This document shows positions 35,551 through 45,080 of a stretch of 64,000 nucleotides of DNA, one piece after another. Made by a program: the position numbers and the translations under genes. Within the stretch, counting starts at the first letter, position 1. Each line of letters starts with the position of its first letter. Where the stretch lies: NCBI GenBank assembly GCA_026260175.1, contig JAKCWW010000003.1, forward strand, positions 160,060-224,059. The letters run 5' to 3'. The notes beneath the pieces are model-generated. The model made no database searches. It was not told the origin of the DNA and was given only the letters and a program-made list of their open reading frames with translations. This DNA is from Reticulitermes lucifugus. Its lineage: Eukaryota; Arthropoda; Insecta; Blattodea; Rhinotermitidae.

Positions 35551-36007
35551 ATAGCGGGAATGCACGACATCAAGAAACTACAGAAAACAGCCATATTGGG
35601 CACTGCACACGTACTTCGGAAAGTAGTAATGTAAAAGTACAAATTGTTGATAATGGAAAATGTTGTTGTACCATAAATTGCAACCATAGAATAGCTGCGA
35701 CATTATATACCCTAGACACATGGTTTGTTTCAGGTATATAATTGTAATTTCTGTACATAAAAGCGATACATAATAATTATAATTTAATTCAGTAGTATAA
35801 TAATATTTCTTCTGGGCTTCATTGACCCAGGGCGATAATTGCTGGGCTAAGTTTGGAGTTGATATTCTGCTGTGAAATTATCAACTCAGTCATTCCCAGC
35901 GGCAGTTATAAGCCACTGTCAACGTAGAGCTACCCAGTTCGTGTTTGCTGTGCAACTATACTGCGATACCATTTAGTGCTGAATGCTTCTTATATAATAG
36001 TTTTAAG

Positions 36008-36100
36008 GCAAAGGTAAAATTGTCCTTGTACTTAATTAGGTACCATGTCAGAAGGCATACAAAAGGTTGTAGTTAGAGCTCCACACATTCTTAACATACG
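36008..36100 (-). mobile_element. SINE-1 3' end
   Basis: AAAATTGTCCTTGTACTTAA.. AGCTCCACACATTCTTAAC, the inverse of the family end. Confidence 0.6.
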
Positions 36101-36462
36101 TATTTGCAGATATTGTCTCATAATTTTAATCCTAATTAGTACTTAATTAAATGTTGTTGCCATAATTTTATTAGAATCTGAATCCTTTTATTGACTAAAC
36201 AATACGTGGAATGAATTAAAAGACACTAGACAAGATTATGGTGAATAATAACTCGTCAGTGAGTCAGACGTCATCTTATAGTTGAATGTTTGTTGCACAA
36301 GGTCATAACACACAGGATTTTATACCATTTTGCCATGCTAATTATTTTACCCTAATTCTACTAGGGTGAAGCTAACTTTATGACATACCTTATTTTGTAG
36401 CCCAGCGCTCTACATTCGTCACCAATTTCGAGTGTCGGCACAGTACGGAGCCATTTGTGGTA

Positions 36463-36722
36463 ACGTAAATTTGTCCCTGTGCTTAAACAGTATGTCATGA
36501 AGACGTATGGTATAGTTATACGAGATGTAGTTGTACACATTCTAAGACTCATAACTGGATGGAGGGAAGTGTTCAACTTCAAGTTACGGCTACTTTACCA
36601 AAGCGGAGACAAACTCCGAACCCACTTTACAACGGAACAGGTCTGGGCACTGTCGAGAATTGAACACTGATGCCTCGGTTATCCGTCGCAGTCACTATAC
36701 TGACTGAGCCATTCCGCCTCAT
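36463..36722 (-). mobile_element. SINE-1
   Basis: TTTGTCCCTGTGCTTAAACA to AGTCACTATACTGACTGAGC-CATTCCGCC, the inverse tRNA head. The B-box region GAATTGAACACTGATGCC is changed. Confidence 0.75.
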
Positions 36723-36867
36723 GTGCAGTTATGGAGAACTGTTTAAACTAACTGTGGAACATGCTGTATTGTGTCACAAAATTGGGTTGTTTTATGCTAA
36801 ACACTGCTTTCGTATCGCAAAAAATGTGTGGTTATAGTGCGAATTTACATAGTATACGAATGAAAAT

Positions 36868-37050
36868 TACCGTCTTCTGAGATGTAACGCCGTGTAGAAA
36901 GGAAAAAAATTACAGACGTTTCGGACGAACCTACTGCCATCACCTGTGGAGTAGCCTGTCCTGAATCTGAAGATGGTAGCAGTATGTTTCTTCGAAACGC
37001 TGGTAAGTTTTTGCACAGGCACATGGAGTCACACCCCATAAAACGGTATC
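36868..37050. repeat. Class B head-to-head pair (fold-back)
   Basis: The left arm (minus orientation) starts CTTCTGAGATGTAACGCCGTGTAG and contains GTTTCGGAC..CTGCCATC. The right arm (plus) has CTGAAGATGGTAGCAG (from 36965), CTTCGAAACGCTGG and a tail with GGAGTCACACC. The arms can pair as an imperfect hairpin. The right arm keeps CTGAAGA and GAAAC, but its upstream bases no longer match GGTAAG, so helix I is lost. Confidence 0.65.
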
Positions 37051-37995
37051 TCTTCACAGTCGCCACTGTCTCATCTTGCATGCTACACAGATGACCAAAG
37101 TTAACCCTTCAGTTTTGTGTATAGAATACGCCTTTGGGTAGATTACTTGCTTCGCTGTCATGCCCGATAAGTTGCCGACACGTACCATGCATAAGGTGTG
37201 GACCGGAAAGGCGAGTGAATGTTGCCCTAAACATGGGGATGACATGCAGCAGCCCCCTCATCCCTTAGTAAACTAGCATTCAGACAGGGGGTTGGTTTGG
37301 AAGATACAAGGGTAAAGTAGGAGTGAGTGTCAATGTAAATAGGTCACTGGGAAAATACAATATTCATGGCATACGGAATTACTAGCGTAGGAGAGTTCTG
37401 GTTCCAAGAAGAACTGAATACATACTGCATATGTTGATTTTGCTTCGTGTGTCTTGCTGTGGTGTGGTGCAGCCAGATGTGTACGTACATAGCCACGTAA
37501 CAGTGCATGTAAACGACAGATTTATTTTTTATTTACTGTTTATAATATAGAGTGAGTATAAAAGTTCTTGATCATTTAGGAAGTTTCTTATGAAACAGTC
37601 AGGCAAGATAAAACAGGCATACAATAAAGCAGATTTGGTCAAACAGTCGATCGCGGCCGCTTTTTGGTCTCTATCGAAATTTATTTGCCGTCTCAGTACG
37701 ATCAGTATTTCTTCGTTGGACAACACTTTTTGGATCAACTTACCTCTGCGAAGAAGCCTTCTCCCAGATGAAGTCAAATCAAGATGCCGAATCCGTCTGT
37801 CCAATGGACATTTGAAATACTGCCTTCATTTGTGCCTAAGTGATTATGAACCCTCTTTCAGTAAGTTATCGCAAGATATGCAGTGTCATGCATTAGCTTC
37901 GCAATAGGAAGTTTAATGAATAACACATTTAATTATGGTAAATTTTAGTTTGAAAATATCAATTTTTGATAAATGAAACAACTGTACCTTTGCAT

Positions 37996-38232
37996 CTTTT
38001 TCACGTTACTAACACCGTTCATCTTCACTAATTAAACAATATTCACACCAACTGATGCACTATTAAAACCACCTTTATTGTAGCTTTTGTAAATATATAT
38101 ACCCCTACATATGTTTCGATCCTCAGGGGGATGATCTGAGGATCGAAACATATGTAGGGGTATATATATATTTACAAAAGCTACAATAAAGGTGGTTTTA
38201 ATAGTGCATCGGTTGGTGTGAATATTGTTTAA
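37996..38232. mobile_element. Class A element as a near-perfect palindrome, with 13-bp target duplication
   Basis: TGTACCTTTGCAT (37983-37995) and TGTACCTTTGTAT (38233-38245) flank it and match at 12 of 13 bases. The left leader and arm are the same sequence as in the copy at 50600. Here the two arms, each ending in GATCGAAACATATGTAGGGG, meet almost directly with about 10 bp between them. The middle of the element and the CTGANGA half of the core are missing. The arms are about 95 bp and nearly identical, which suggests a recent event. Confidence 0.75.
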
Positions 38233-38604
38233 TGTACCTTTGTATGTTTGATGTTTTTATGCTAGTTTACATTTCTTGGCTAGTTGACCTAATACTAATA
38301 CATTATGCTATGGCAGATACGAAAATATTTACTGTCTTTAGAGTAGATCACTGAGTCCCAAAATGTGGCCACCTAAGCATTAAAGTAAAACTGTCAGAGT
38401 TTTAATCAGATCACTTAATGTGTAAATGTTCGGATGTTGTATTTTGCCTGATTGCATGACAGTAAAACAGTGATAATAGTAAATACGTATGTGTCCATCC
38501 GTCTTGTAATGTGTAACTTACTGTTTCCTGCTTCCTACCACTGATCTAATAGAGAACACGCAAAAACGTTGTGAAATAAGTTTTGGTGACCTTACTTTTA
38601 AAAG

Positions 38605-38745
38605 TAGTGCTGAATTATGGACCAAATGGACGAAGTCGGCTTAGAAGGCCTTTGAAGAGACTATTAGACGAGGCCAAAACAGGTCTATTAAGGCTTAACT
38701 GGTGACGGGTGATGATGATGATGATGATGATGATGACGACTGTAA
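38605..38745 (+). mobile_element. LINE-C 3' tail with GAT microsatellite
   Basis: TTAGAAGGCCTTTGAAGAGA.. reads RRPLKRLLDEAKTGLLRLNW, the C-terminus of another non-LTR element known from insects (..RPLKRLLDEAETGL.RPN). It runs into (GAT)n at 38711-38736, which probably grew from the element's 3' terminal repeat. Confidence 0.7.
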
Positions 38746-39009
38746 AAAATTCCGTGTATTTCTCATTTAGAATTCTCTGAACGAGAAACCCCGGCTGCAA
38801 CAGAACTCTTCGGTCAGATGGCTTGCCATGTTTTTAATTATGATTGTGTCACGTGGTGTACCTTGTGGCAATACAGGAGCAAACTCTGGTACTGAGAGAG
38901 AAGCTCCACACTTTCTGTATTTTACTAAGTATTTTTAGCTTAATTGAAGTGCCGAAATTTGAGGCCACATGGTTAGAAATCATGCTTCGTATTTACGGGG
39001 ATTCACGAG

Positions 39010-39190
39010 TTGAAATTTCAGCGTGCAGACGGATTTCCTGGCAGGTTTTTCTCAGCCACTCCTTGCAGATTTTGGGATAATGCCTCAAATTTGACCACGA
39101 CCTTTTCTTTCCACATCCCTTGCAGTACCCGTGCATTAGTCACTAACCATCATAGCATTCGACGCACTACAGTCTCGGCTTCTGACAAAA
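39010..39190 (+). mobile_element. SINE-3-like tail
   Basis: TTTCCTGGCAGGTTTTTCTC-AGCCACTCC, AATGCCTCAAATTTGACCAC, TTTCTTTCCACATCCCTTGC and CATTCGACGCACTACAGTC match the tail part of 2107-2262 and common insect SINE tails. Confidence 0.45.
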
Positions 39191-39354
39191 TCGTCAAATA
39201 AGACATGTATACTTTAAGTTTAGTTTATACTCTTCGTCAGTTTTACTAACGGTAGAAAATAAAATAGGGTCGGAAACATAACACGCATAGGGGGCGATGA
39301 GAAACACATACAGAATCTGAGTGGGAAAATGTGAAGTGAGGGGACCACATAGGG

Positions 39355-39525
39355 GAATTACATTTGTATTGTGAGGATAATATTAAAACGCATGTGAACG
39401 ATATAGCATGGACTGCATATATTTTGTTCAGGACAGAGTCCAGTAGCAGATTGTTGTGAGCACAGTAGGCATAATTAAAATGTTACGTTTCCAAAAGGCA
39501 CGGGAACTCATGAAATGTTAAAGGG
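39355..39525 (+). mobile_element. LINE-A 3' tail, plus, strongly diverged
   Basis: TGTGAGGATAATATTAAAAC gives CEDNIKTHVND. CAGGACAGAGTCCAGTAGCA and TTGTGAGCACAG then follow in family order. Weak after that. Confidence 0.5.
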
Positions 39526-39694
39526 TTCTGCTAATTACTTTGTTACCGTAGCTCTTAAAATCTTTTGGATTTTATTTTGTAAAGGGCCCTCAGCAGATGC
39601 TACGGACACACCGCAGCCTTGGGGCTTATTGTGTCACCCTATGAAGAAGATACTTAGTTTTTTTTTCGTTTTTCCGTGTAATGGAGCACCGGTG

Positions 39695-39848
39695 GAATGA
39701 AGCTGACAGGGGAAAACCGAAGTACTCGGGAAAAAACCTGTCCCAGTGCCACGTTGTCCTCCACAAATCCAACATGGACTGACCTGGAATCGAACCCGGG
39801 CCTCCGAGGTGAGAGGCTGGAGACTAACCGCCTGAGCTATGGCACGGT
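39695..39848 (-). mobile_element. SINE-3 with a good tRNA head
   Basis: The minus strand reads CCGTGCCATAGCTCAGGCGG-TTAGTC (A-box), GGCCCGGGTTCGATTCCAGG (B-box), then a body with GGATTTGTGGAGGACAACGT. Both Pol III boxes are intact. Confidence 0.78.
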
Positions 39849-41224
39849 ATTTGTTTGGATTAATAATGAGGGTAACGTAAAGCTGAAGCTATGTATAATT
39901 TACCATTTAAAGGCTAAAATTATTGCACATTAGACATAAAGATTCGATCTGTACTTCTCAGAGAACACAGCGTGCTTCTATTAGAAAGAACGCGGAATGC
40001 TATATAGAGAATTAAACGTAATGGTTGTTTATTATGAGACTCATCAGCTATATATAAGTAAACTACGAGAGCAAAATTAATGTTAAATCTGGCGGTACAT
40101 GTAGTAACCACCAAGCTTTGAAGGATTAAGCAACACGCAATGAAGACTTATTCTTGAACGTAGTATTATACGGAGTTGTGTGGTCAGCTTAGCGCCTCCC
40201 GCTTAGCTACCGGCGGAAGAATACCGAGAGGCTTGATGAGCCCCAGAACCCGCTTGGACACTTTGGAGAAGGGAAAGTGCATCTGACATACAGACATAAT
40301 GTCTGACGGTACAGGATTTGCCTACTTTGTTTCTGTAGCATATAGTGAACAAACTTCAATGTTGTAATAGAAAAAAGTAATATTACTTCTTACTCGGTGA
40401 CTACCGGTTGTGGACACTCGAATGTAAATTTATATTGCTTACGTTATCACTAAACTGGTAAAGCTGAGATTAATATTTGACAAGGTTCGTGGAACACACC
40501 TGCATGTGGATATGAAACGTGATCCGTGTTTCATTTCCCTCGCTTGCTCTACGCCTTTTGGTTTGCAAGTCGCTGGAGAATTGAAGGTAATTTCTTAATT
40601 CAACTTCTGAACATTGGATGTGTAATTGGTACGTTTGATACATTACAACTTTGATTATAGCAGTGATTAATTTCCTTCAACTCCGAATCGCTTCATCAAA
40701 TCTCATGACAGTTCCATGAGATTCGTCTGTAATCGACCATTCTTCCTTTTACAAAAGAAATGCGAATGATAAAGAGGAATTGTGAATGATTTTGCAATTT
40801 TTAATACACACGGTACTTGGAAGAGGGGGGGGGGAGTGGTAGTTGAATTCGAGACGTAGTTTGAAAGATGCGAATTTCTGATTGAAGGGGAAGGATTGGA
40901 GGGAACAGAAATAGGAACACTGTTGACAACTCACACTAGTTTTGAGGGTGAATACGTGGAAAAGAATGGGAGAATGGCCATGTGATTCGTCGGTTACACT
41001 CTAAAGAAGAACAAAGTAAAGGGTTTCTATAAAACTAACCCCATTCTCTTTCGAAACGGAAGGGTTAGGAGATGTGTGTCAAAAGTTCTGCAGAGTGGCG
41101 CATTCTCGCAACTCTGTGGGGAACCAGATGGCAGATATGGCTGGGTGATTATCGATTTTTATCGTCATCGGCAAATTAAACCACCTAAGATGGTCACATG
41201 TCACTTGATTATTATATCTTGTGA
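39849..41224. other. Unassigned A/T-rich DNA
   Basis: Contains a G-run at 40825-40838. No gene or repeat family recognised. Confidence 0.5.
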
Positions 41225-41462
41225 AGAGTCGTAGGACGGGCCGCATGGCAGAGGAAAAAGGGTTCAATCCCTGGCAGGGGTAAATGGGTTTTCTCAGACA
41301 GGCTCTTGGACCCCTGGCTTCCTATTCAATGGGTAATGAGGGACCTTTACTGCGGGGCAGAAAGGCCGGGATGTGGTTAAAATGATTGGACTTACGCCTT
41401 CATTCCTCCCTATGCGTTTATGGTGTGATGCTTAATTAAGCACGGGGACAAATGTACCTTTT
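41225..41462 (+). mobile_element. SINE-1, head truncated
   Basis: GGGTTCAATCCCTGGCAGGG, GACCCCTGGCTTCCTATTCA, GGCAGAAAGGCCGGGATGTG, GCTTAATTAAGCACGGGGAC. Confidence 0.72.
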
Positions 41463-41694
41463 AACAGGAGTTAACGTTCTGTAATGAATAGGGATTTTTG
41501 TTGAAGACATTTTCAGTACATCGAGGAATTTAAAAAGTCTACAATTTGACGTGGGCCTACTTTTGAGTCTGTAAACGTTTCTGACCAAGGTGTGCTATTA
41601 AAGTAACACATAGGCCTACTGAACGTTTTTGCATTGTGTCATTTCTTGTCAAAACCTTCCAGCAGGTGGCTGTGTTTCAGCCATGTGTTGATTG

Positions 41695-42125
41695 AGCTTC
41701 TAAGAGGGACGAGGTAACAGGGGAGTGGAGAGGACTACATAAGGAAGAGCTTTGTAATTTGTGCTCCTCACCAAATTTTATTCGGGTGATCAAATCAAGA
41801 AGAATGTGATGGACAGGGAATGTGACCCGTCTGGGAGCCAGGAGAGGTGCATACAGGGTTTTGGTTAGGAGAACTGAGGGAAATAGACCACTTGGAAAAC
41901 CTAGGCTTAGATGGGAGGATAATATTAAAATGAATTTTCAAGAAGTGGGATGGGGGCATGGACTGGATTGATATGGCTCAGGATAGGGACAGGTGGCCGG
42001 CTTTTGTGAATGCGGTAATGAACCTTCAGTTTCCATAAAATGCGGAGAATTTCTTGAATAGCTGAGGACTTGTTAGCTTATGAGGAAGGACTCTGTTCCG
42101 TGGAGTTACCTAGTTAGTAGTTTGA
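41695..42125 (+). mobile_element. LINE-A 3' part, plus
   Basis: CACCAAATTTTATTCGGGTG, GATGGGAGGATAATATTAAA, GATTGATATGGCTCAGGATA ([11 protein letters not shown]), GGTAATGAACCTTCAGTTTC, then the full 3' UTR to CTGTTCCGTGGAGTTA. Frame-broken. Confidence 0.82.
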
Positions 42126-42239
42126 TTGAGCTTCTGAAACTGTATAGAAAAGGAGACGGTGGAAAAAGTCCAATATGTACACGTAAGTCACTTTTGATGG
42201 TTTTGTTTTAAGAAAATCGTAATCGATAGTTTGAAGAGG

Positions 42240-42625
42240 TAGGAGTATGCCCGTATGAGTGGACAGTATTAAAATTGATGTTCAAGAAATACATGAGGGT
42301 AATTTGTTTCGACTGGTTGGCTGTTGTAAATGTGGTAACGCACCTTCAGATTATCATAAAAGGCAGACAAATTCTTAACATGTTTATAAACCGTCAGCTT
42401 CTTGGAATACTTAGACATAGATGGGAGGATAACATTAAAATACATGTTACAGAAACAGGGTGGGAGGGTATGGTTGGAATATATTTCGCAGAGAACAGGG
42501 GCCAGTGTTTTTTTTTGTGTGTGGAGATGCTAATGAACTTTCTGGTTCCATAAAATGAGGTTTCTTGACCAGCGAAGCAACCACTTTTTTTTCTGAGAAT
42601 GGCTCTGCTCCAGGGATTTAGTCAG
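42240..42625 (+). mobile_element. Two LINE-A tails in tandem, plus
   Basis: 42240-42390 has GGACAGTATTAAAATTGATGTTC, GGTTGGCTGTTGTAAATGTG and a broken 3' UTR. 42395-42625 restarts with CTTAGACATAGATGGGAGGA and ends TGGCTCTGCTCCAGGGATTTAGT. With 41695-42125 this makes three tails in one direction within 930 bp. Confidence 0.72.
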
Positions 42626-43299
42626 TGATATTGCGTGTTTTTACAACGTTTCTCACAAATCTGTGATGTTCCCGTATTTTAATTTAGTACGACATATTTG
42701 TCAGGACTTCATGTGTGTTTAATTGAAAATCGTAAGCGGAGCGCAATGTAAAAAACATCCCCCAAAATTTAGCAAGGTATCTATTGTGCTAATTGTCTTT
42801 ATTCTCTTAAATTATGTGACATAATCTAATATACAGTTGTACTATATTACATTATATCGATTATTAATATAATAAAGCATACATAAGGTAGATTATGTCT
42901 GACTATGTATTATGCCATTCTTACACCGTGTCAGTGCAAACATGTACTTTCACACACGTACACAGGTGGCAGGTCTGTGGTCCAAACTGTCACGTGTAGG
43001 ATACAAATGCAGCTCCATCCACTGTTTGAACAGAACACAGATTACAGTTAACCTTCATTGGCCAAACGGGTAGCCCATGTCCCATTAAATGTAATAAGGT
43101 AGGGGAGAGTTCGAAATGTGTAACAGGAAGGAAGAAAGAGGATGAGGGCTGAAGATGCGAAATAAAGTATCCCGCTCCAATATAAACTCTCTTTTACCTT
43201 TATATAATTTAATCCATTGTAACTTAGCACGTATAAACATTATACACCAGCCAGTACTTCAGGATGCAGACATGACATTAGTGAAATTCATAGTTCCCT

Positions 43300-43385
43300 T
43301 CTGTGTTACGACCCCGTGTAATCTCGGAGGTGGGTACGAATGTTTCGGAGGCTTATTCTGTCTGTATTCAAGGTATAAGTTACGA
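43300..43385 (-). repeat. Class B unit, decayed
   Basis: CTTCTGTGTTACGACCCCGTGTAATC.. ACGAATGTTTCGGAGG.. TATTCAAGGTATAAG is the family in minus orientation. Confidence 0.5.
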
Positions 43386-44126
43386 CTGAGGCACCAAATG
43401 TGGCAGTTAATTCCGTTGTGCTTTTGGGTCTGCATTCTGAAGGTTACTTTCAAATGTATTCGGATTAATTGAGTTACACTTGAGGCGAGCAAAACGTGAA
43501 GAAGTGGTATAGTTTCTTTGGACGATAAAAGAACCTAATATTCCCATTCAGCCCACCGCACTCGTTTCGTCTTCTGTTTCAATAAACCTCTGCCTCCTTG
43601 AGTTATATCCAGGGCTCTGTATTCTAACTTTCCCCTCCTGAATTATACGTTGTCATGGTAAAGTCAGCCAATTAGGTGCAATGTGTATCTGTCTTGAAGA
43701 AAATATCTGACTATCTATCATAGCCTCATATTTGGATCTATTTTCAAATAAGTCGCTATATAGTGCAGTGGCAGGTCGACTAATCATTTTTCTGTTTGTA
43801 ATTACCACAGAAACACATAAGCAAAACACATTCTTTCTATGACACGTATATGCTTCTGCAGCAGTAAACAGCATAAGCAGGGAGTAAAATCTAAAAACAA
43901 GTTTGTTATTCTTAGTGGCCAGTAACAGACAGCTTATTTACATAATTACCTTCAATAATTCACAGTTTCTTTCAGTTCAAGTTGCCACTTTGATCTAAAG
44001 AAGGATAGCCTTTCCACTTCTGTCCTCTATAGCTATTATAATAGTAACGAAAGCAATAAATCAGATAATGGACGTAAAATACTGTACTTGCATGAAATTT
44101 ATGTACTTATAAACGAAAAGCGGATC

Positions 44127-44483
44127 CAGGTGGCCGTGCGGTCTAAGGCATAGGTTTGCGGCCGCTCGATTGCTGGAATGGCGGGTTCGAATAAGTGCGA
44201 ATGAAGAGGACACATTATCACTATAAGGAACACTCCAGACAAGTGGTGTAACCACTGTCACAATAATATAAGGATGGATGGAATCACACAGACTGGAGAC
44301 CTGTGACTAACACATCAGTCCATAATAACATGACCCGCCGGACATAGAGGTTTGTCTTTTGTGTTTTTTGTGTAGGTAGCGGCCTCCGCTACGAGCTGAT
44401 CATTCGTTCAGAGGAATCCTGCCGGGTTCGTGTGTCTAATTGTGTGTGATCTAGAAACCAGAACAATGAGGCTGCTTAGGCCC
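44127..44483 (+). mobile_element. SINE-2 interrupted by ~140 bp of foreign sequence
   Basis: The head GATCCAGGTGGCCGTGCGGT.. reaches GCGGGTTCGAAT at 44171, then about 140 unrelated bases follow. The SINE resumes with CCCGCCGGACATAGAGGTTT at 44334 and runs to GAGGCTGCTTAGGCCCGA. The break falls inside the B-box. No clear target duplication borders the inserted piece. Confidence 0.72.
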
Positions 44484-44559
44484 GATTTGGGGTACATCAC
44501 CACGGGGAGAAAACCTACAAATATATTTTCATGTGGACTGTATCATTCACAAGATTGAT

Positions 44560-44632
44560 GCATTAGTAGATATAAATGTTTCGGAGTAACCTGCTGCCTT
44601 CCTGTTCAGGGCCGATGGATGAATATGGAAAC
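44560..44632 (-). repeat. Class B unit, decayed
   Basis: The minus strand gives CCCTGAACAGGAAGGCAGCAGG..CTCCGAAACATTTAT. It is CTGAACA rather than CTGANGA, so the core is damaged. It ends close to the start of the class A element at 44661. Confidence 0.5.
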
Positions 44633-44660
44633 AAGTTTAATGTAATCCACATTCCGTGCA

Positions 44661-45080
44661 ATATAGTGCTTAATCCAACAAACTGCCAATCAGTAATAAA
44701 TAATCATTCGTCATTTTGCAGTATGCAGTAGTCCACCATGGCGTAAACATCAGCTGAAAATACCGGTATAACTGCCTTCTAATGAAGACGACAGTAATTG
44801 ATATAGATGTTTGTCGGCAATGAAAGGTAAAATATTGTTAAGAAATGCAGAACGTTTGTAATTGATTTGTATTTTAGACATTTTTAGCAATTTCAATTGA
44901 TAATATTGTATTTTCACTTTACACGTGCCATCTTCGACACAATTTGCTTTATTTGTATTCCTTTTTATTCAACCTCCCTCATGACGGCCTCGTAGAGGCC
45001 GAAACATGTAGAAGGGACATCATAAATGACAAATGATTATTTATTATTGATTGTGCAATTTGTTGGATTGAATACTATAT
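44661..45080 (+). mobile_element. Class A element, inverted arms with hammerhead-like core
   Basis: The left arm ATATAGTGCTTAATCC..AATAAATAATCATTCGTCATTT (44661-44717) is the inverse of the right arm ending at 45080. Next to the right arm lies the core at 44973-45016. The middle is A/T-rich with no open frame. Confidence 0.65.
44973..45016 (+). ncRNA. Hammerhead-like core, one core base changed
   Basis: CTCATGA replaces CTGATGA (G5 to C). Helix II is a perfect 6-bp hairpin, GGCCTC-GTA-GAGGCC. It is followed by GAAACATGTA and GAAGGG; 4 of 5 helix I pairs with CCTCC can form. Because G5 is essential in known hammerheads, this copy is probably inactive. Confidence 0.5.

Noticed and set aside
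38711-38736. GAT repeat as a CRISPR-like or regulatory array
   Set aside because: A plain trinucleotide microsatellite at the end of a LINE tail.
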